A stretch of DNA of 46,670 nt from assembly GCA_902600895.1 (NCBI GenBank), contig CACKLF010000012.1, forward strand, positions 1 through 46,670, in the 5' to 3' direction. The notes beneath the pieces were generated by a model. It had not been told where the DNA came from. It saw only the letters and a list, made by a program, of their open reading frames with translations, and ran no database searches. The translations under genes were made by a program, and so were the position numbers. Positions within the stretch are counted from its first letter, which is position 1, and each line of letters starts with the position of its first letter. This document shows positions 42,812 through 46,670 of the stretch, one piece after another. This DNA is from an uncultured Alphaproteobacteria bacterium (GTDB lineage: Bacteria > Pseudomonadota > Alphaproteobacteria > Rhodobacterales > Rhodobacteraceae).

Positions 42812-45130
42812 ATGCCATCATTTTCTAACTCTTTGGAGAAAAGTATTCACGCCGCAATTAATCTTGCCAACGAAAAAAAACATGAATTCGCTACTTTGGA
42901 GCATCTGCTTTTAGCTTTAATTAATGAAAAAGACGCAAAAAGAGTTTTGGAAGCATGTAATGTAAATGTGGAAGTATTGAGTGAACAGCTGAATGATTTT
43001 CTAAATGAAAAGCTTGAAGGACTTATATCTGACATAGAAGGTACAGAGGCTGTACCAACTACTGGATTTCAAAGGGTAATTCAACGTGCAGCAATTCATG
43101 TTCAAAGCTCTGGACGAACCGAAGTTACCGGAGCAAACGTTCTAGTAGCAATGTTTGCTGAACGCGAAAGTCATGCTGCTTTTTTTCTGCAAGAGCAAGA
43201 TATGACACGTTACGATGCCGTTAACTTTATAGCTCACGGTGTAGCTAAAAATCCTAAGTTCAGTGAAAGTAGAAATTTGAGTGATCAACCAAGTGAACAC
43301 GAAGCTACAGCAGAGGAAGAAAAAGATACTAGTGAAAAAGCACTTGATAAATATTGTGTCAATTTAAATACGAAATCAAGAGACGGTGAGATTGATCCAT
43401 TGATTGGTAGAAGTTTTGAAATTGAAAGATGCATTCAAATACTATCAAGGCGCCGAAAAAATAATCCAATACTAGTTGGTGATCCTGGTGTTGGAAAAAC
43501 TGCAATAGCAGAAGGCTTAGCAAGAAAAATTGTCAATAATGAAGCTCCAAAAATAATTTCTCAAGCAACAGTTTTTGCATTGGATATGGGTTCGCTTCTA
43601 GCTGGTACTAGGTACAGAGGAGACTTTGAAGAAAGATTAAAGCAGGTAATGAATGAGCTGGAAAATCATCCTAATGCTGTTTTATTTATAGATGAAATAC
43701 ATACACTGGTGGGCGCTGGCGCCACGTCTGGTGGAGCAATGGACGCTTCCAATCTATTAAAGCCTGCACTGCAAAAAGGCAAAATACGCTGTATAGGTTC
43801 AACAACTTATAAAGAATATAACCAACATTTTGAAAAAGACCGTGCACTTTCTCGGCGTTTTCAAAAAATTGATGTAACCGAACCAACACCAGATGATGCC
43901 ATTAAAATTTTAAGTGGTCTCAAAACATACTTTGAAAGCCATCACTCAATAAGGTTTACTAACGAGGCAATAAAATCCGCTGTAGACCTATCTGTGAAAT
44001 ATATTAATGATCGGAAATTACCAGATAAAGCAATTGATGTGATAGATGAGGCTGGAGCTGCGCAAGCAATTCTTCCAGAGAACCGAAAGAAAAAAACTGT
44101 TGGAATAAAAGAGATAGAAAATATAGTGGCACACATCGCTCGCATCCCTCCAAAAAATGTTTCTAAGGATGATGCTGCAGTTCTAAAGGACCTAGAAATC
44201 TCATTGCAAAGAGTCGTCTTTGGCCAAAACTCAGCTATTGAAGCTTTAACTACAGCAATAAAATTAGCGAGGGCTGGTCTTCGAGACCATGGAAAGCCGA
44301 TCGGAAGTTATTTATTTTCTGGGCCAACTGGTGTAGGTAAAACTGAAGTTGCCAAACAGTTAGCCGATAATCTTGAGGTTGAACTTCTCAGGTTTGATAT
44401 GTCTGAATATATGGAAAAGCATGCTGTAAGTCGACTGATTGGAGCTCCTCCCGGTTATGTGGGTTTTGACCAGGGTGGCTTGCTCACAGATAGTGTGGAT
44501 CAAAATCCCTACAGTGTTTTATTACTGGATGAGATTGAAAAGGCACATCCTGATATTTATAATATTTTATTGCAGGTTATGGATCATGGAAAGCTTACAG
44601 ATCATAACGGAAAGTCAGTAAATTTTCAAAATGTGGTCATTATTATGACAACAAATGCCGGCGCAGCTCAGCAAGCTAAAGAGGCAGTAGGTTTTGCGAG
44701 AAGTGAGCGAGAAGATGAGGATATTTCTGCAATTGAAAACCTTTTCTCCCCAGAATTTCGCAATCGATTAGATGCGATAATCAAATTCAATGCATTACCG
44801 AAACCGGTAATTCTTCAGGTGGTAGAGAAATTCATTTTACAACTTGAAGCTCAATTGTTGGATAGAAACGTAAGTATTGATCTAAGCAGAAAGGCTGCCG
44901 AGTGGCTGGCAGAAAATGGTTACGACCCAAAGATGGGAGCTAGACCCCTGTCAAGATTAATTCAAGAGGAGATTAAAAAGCCTCTTGCGGACGATTTGTT
45001 GTTTGGAAAACTATCAAAGGGTGGTTTGGTTAAAGTAAATATCAAGGATAATAAAATTGACCTTAAAATTATTGGACCTGAGAATCCCAGAATAGGTTCC
45101 AGAAAGCCAAGACTCCTAACTGCAACTTAA
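42812..45130 (+). CDS. clpA: ATP-dependent Clp protease ATP-binding subunit ClpA
   Basis: AAA+ unfoldase (772 residues) that feeds substrates to ClpP. N domain at 1-145, first AAA domain with Walker A GDPGVGKT (223-230) and Walker B LFIDEIH (291-297), second with GPTGVGKT (504-511) and [13 protein letters not shown]. The ClpP-contacting loop motif is VGF at 626-628, where E. coli ClpA has IGL, and the absence of the ClpB/ClpC middle coiled coil supports ClpA. clpS, which often neighbours clpA, is not in the upstream gap or nearby. ATG start at 42812. Confidence 0.97.
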   Translation: MPSFSNSLEKSIHAAINLANEKKHEFATLEHLLLALINEKDAKRVLEACNVNVEVLSEQLNDFLNEKLEGLISDIEGTEAVPTTGFQRVIQRAAIHVQSSGRTEVTGANVLVAMFAERESHAAFFLQEQDMTRYDAVNFIAHGVAKNPKFSESRNLSDQPSEHEATAEEEKDTSEKALDKYCVNLNTKSRDGEIDPLIGRSFEIERCIQILSRRRKNNPILVGDPGVGKTAIAEGLARKIVNNEAPKIISQATVFALDMGSLLAGTRYRGDFEERLKQVMNELENHPNAVLFIDEIHTLVGAGATSGGAMDASNLLKPALQKGKIRCIGSTTYKEYNQHFEKDRALSRRFQKIDVTEPTPDDAIKILSGLKTYFESHHSIRFTNEAIKSAVDLSVKYINDRKLPDKAIDVIDEAGAAQAILPENRKKKTVGIKEIENIVAHIARIPPKNVSKDDAAVLKDLEISLQRVVFGQNSAIEALTTAIKLARAGLRDHGKPIGSYLFSGPTGVGKTEVAKQLADNLEVELLRFDMSEYMEKHAVSRLIGAPPGYVGFDQGGLLTDSVDQNPYSVLLLDEIEKAHPDIYNILLQVMDHGKLTDHNGKSVNFQNVVIIMTTNAGAAQQAKEAVGFARSEREDEDISAIENLFSPEFRNRLDAIIKFNALPKPVILQVVEKFILQLEAQLLDRNVSIDLSRKAAEWLAENGYDPKMGARPLSRLIQEEIKKPLADDLLFGKLSKGGLVKVNIKDNKIDLKIIGPENPRIGSRKPRLLTAT

Positions 45131-45146
45131 AAAAACTAAAAAAGAA

Positions 45147-46670
45147 TTACTTTTCTGTTATCTTCAGCTCTATTCGTCTGTTTTGTTCAAAGGCTAAAGA
45201 ATTATTGCCAGTGATTATTGGCTGATGAGATCCAAAACCAGTAGCTGCTAATTTTTCAGGAGGAAAATTTTCTTCATTTATTAAAAATTTAACGACTGCT
45301 AGTGCCCTGGCTTGACTTAACTCCCAATTGTCTTTGTAAATACTGCTTGATACCAGCGGCAAAGAGTCTGTATGACCATCCACTCTCAAAATCCATTTGA
45401 TTTCCTCAGGAATTTTATCTGTAACTTTTTTTAGTTGCTCGGCAACAGCTTGTATTTGAATTTTGCCATTAAAGCCCAACTCTGCTGACGCAGACTCAAA
45501 GAGCACCTCCGAGGAAAATAAAAACCTATCACCTACAATTTTTATACCTTCAATATCTTTAATTATTTTCTTCATTTCACCAAAAAATTCTGATCTATAG
45601 CTCCTCAAATCAAGTGCCTCTTCCTCTATTCTTTTCCTCTCTGCTTCCTCAAGATCAGCCCTCTTCTTTTGTTCAGATGCAACACGCGCTAGGGCAGCGT
45701 TCAAATTCTGTCCGAGAAGCTCAATTTGAATATTCTTTGCAGCATCTTTTTTATTGGAATCATCAAGTACAGATTGAAGCTCAGCCAAGCGAGCCCCTAA
45801 TCCTTTAGTATCTCTTTCAAGTTCAAGAATTCGATTTCTACTTAAGGAAGAAATATTTTGAGCTTCAATTAATTCAACTTCCATTTCTCTAATAAGCAAC
45901 TCACGAAATGCGAGAAGTTTCTCCAACTCCTTTTTTTCAGCATTAAGTTTTTCAGCATTATTTATTATTTCATCTTTCTCTTCTCTAATTGCAGCAAGAG
46001 TAGATAATAATTCTATCGCTCTTTCCCTTTCACCTGCAAGACTAAGAGCCAAAAGGCTTGTTTCTTCCTTCTCTTGTTGAAGACTTTCTCTTAGCCTATC
46101 TATAACTAGCTTTTCTGCAAGCATTTGTCTCTCAAAATCAGAAAGGCTTTGTACTGCTTCGTCCAATTGATTTCTGATTGAATTTCTATCAAACTCAGCC
46201 TCCATTAGCCTTTCTTGAGCAGCGTATAGCGCCAAGTCAACATCACTTAATTTCACTGTAAGACTCTTGATTATCTCTTCTGAAGATTTCTGCTGCTCTC
46301 TATACTTTTCTAATTCAAGCTGTAATAGATCCGCTCTAGCCGCAGCTAGTCGAGCATTTTCTTTTTCTAAATCAATTTCACTCCTTGCTGAGGCAAGAGC
46401 TAATCTAGCTGCTTGATTTTTTGAAATATCTTGTGCTTTTTGATCCTCTAAATCAGCAATATAATCCTTCAAACTGGTTTTCTGGGCAATTAAACTAGCC
46501 AACTGCTCTTCAAAAGCGACTAATTTTGTATTTGCAGTCAATAATAAATTTTCATTCTTTAGCAGATCACCTTTTAATAATTCCACTAAATTCTCTAGCT
46601 CAATCTTCTCTAAGTTAAGTAGATTTATCTTTGATGTTAACGATAGTATCTCACCCTCTGCAGTTACCAG
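45147..46670 (-). CDS. OmpA/MotB-type peptidoglycan-binding protein with long coiled coil (5' end beyond the window)
   Basis: The open frame runs to the window edge, so the protein is N-terminally truncated here (about 507 codons visible). The long middle is a heptad-rich coiled coil, then a C-terminal OmpA-like domain with RVDGHTDSLPL and NWELSQARALAVVKFLI and the final NRRIELKI, which binds peptidoglycan. Rhodobacterales relatives have a MotB-like transmembrane start followed by such a coiled coil; I infer it spans from inner membrane to wall. The function is not established. It converges on clpA with a 16-bp gap. Confidence 0.9.
   Translation of the reverse strand: MVTAEGEILSLTSKINLLNLEKIELENLVELLKGDLLKNENLLLTANTKLVAFEEQLASLIAQKTSLKDYIADLEDQKAQDISKNQAARLALASARSEIDLEKENARLAAARADLLQLELEKYREQQKSSEEIIKSLTVKLSDVDLALYAAQERLMEAEFDRNSIRNQLDEAVQSLSDFERQMLAEKLVIDRLRESLQQEKEETSLLALSLAGERERAIELLSTLAAIREEKDEIINNAEKLNAEKKELEKLLAFRELLIREMEVELIEAQNISSLSRNRILELERDTKGLGARLAELQSVLDDSNKKDAAKNIQIELLGQNLNAALARVASEQKKRADLEEAERKRIEEEALDLRSYRSEFFGEMKKIIKDIEGIKIVGDRFLFSSEVLFESASAELGFNGKIQIQAVAEQLKKVTDKIPEEIKWILRVDGHTDSLPLVSSSIYKDNWELSQARALAVVKFLINEENFPPEKLAATGFGSHQPIITGNNSLAFEQNRRIELKITEK

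Overview
The window looks like chromosomal core sequence from an AT-rich, gene-dense alphaproteobacterium. The proteins (AspRS, the DUF1244/pyruvate kinase pair, F1-ATPase order atpHAGDC without F0 genes, the methylmalonyl-CoA epimerase/DUF1467 pair, the TIGR01459-type HAD protein near ribF, the OmpA/coiled-coil protein near clpA) read most like Rhodobacterales. The low GC (mid-30s percent by eye) and tight packing suggest a streamlined marine lineage. This placement is an inference from protein wording and gene order; no rRNA gene is present to confirm it.

Layout: 1-2655 (minus) holds the start of pheS, rplT, rpmI and pyk. 2805-8805 is a mixed block: DUF1244, a class IV aminotransferase, a small unknown protein, a thiolase, an alpha/beta hydrolase, threonine dehydratase and an iron alcohol dehydrogenase. 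8964-14295 (mostly plus) has argG, a secreted phytase-like esterase, dapD-dapE (lysine/peptidoglycan), mce and DUF1467, with YggT on the minus strand. 14305-20707 has a nitroreductase, aspS, carB and tdk. 20724-23863 (minus) is ubiK, YbjN, proC, csaA and a 2-hydroxyacid dehydrogenase. 23956-29343 (plus) is lgt, a MidA-type methyltransferase and pgeF, then trxB, purE and purK. 29443-31417 (minus) is groES-groEL with a CIRCE operator. 31601-34809 (plus) is a HAD protein, ribF and prs. 34802-40895 (minus) is a TetA-like MFS exporter and the F1-ATPase operon atpHAGDC. 41090-46670 has a methyltransferase, gloB, clpA and the 5'-truncated end of an OmpA-like coiled-coil protein.

The genes serve translation (pheS, rplT, rpmI, aspS), nucleotide and PRPP supply (prs, carB, purE, purK, tdk), amino-acid synthesis (argG, dapD, dapE, proC, ilvA), energy (atp, pyk), protein quality control (groEL/ES, clpA, trxB) and the envelope (lgt, OmpA-like, pgeF). 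Gaps are short (longest 270 bp), several convergent genes overlap at their stops, and at least seven genes start with TTG behind a clear Shine-Dalgarno sequence.

I found no mobile element, prophage, CRISPR array, tRNA or defence island, and no convincing new multi-gene system. The items most worth a second look are a 41-bp tandem duplication of the purK 3' end running into the groEL/purK terminator, a GC-rich leader before rpmI, the TTG-start pattern, the HAD protein lacking the usual second catalytic Asp, and one short unrecognised protein.
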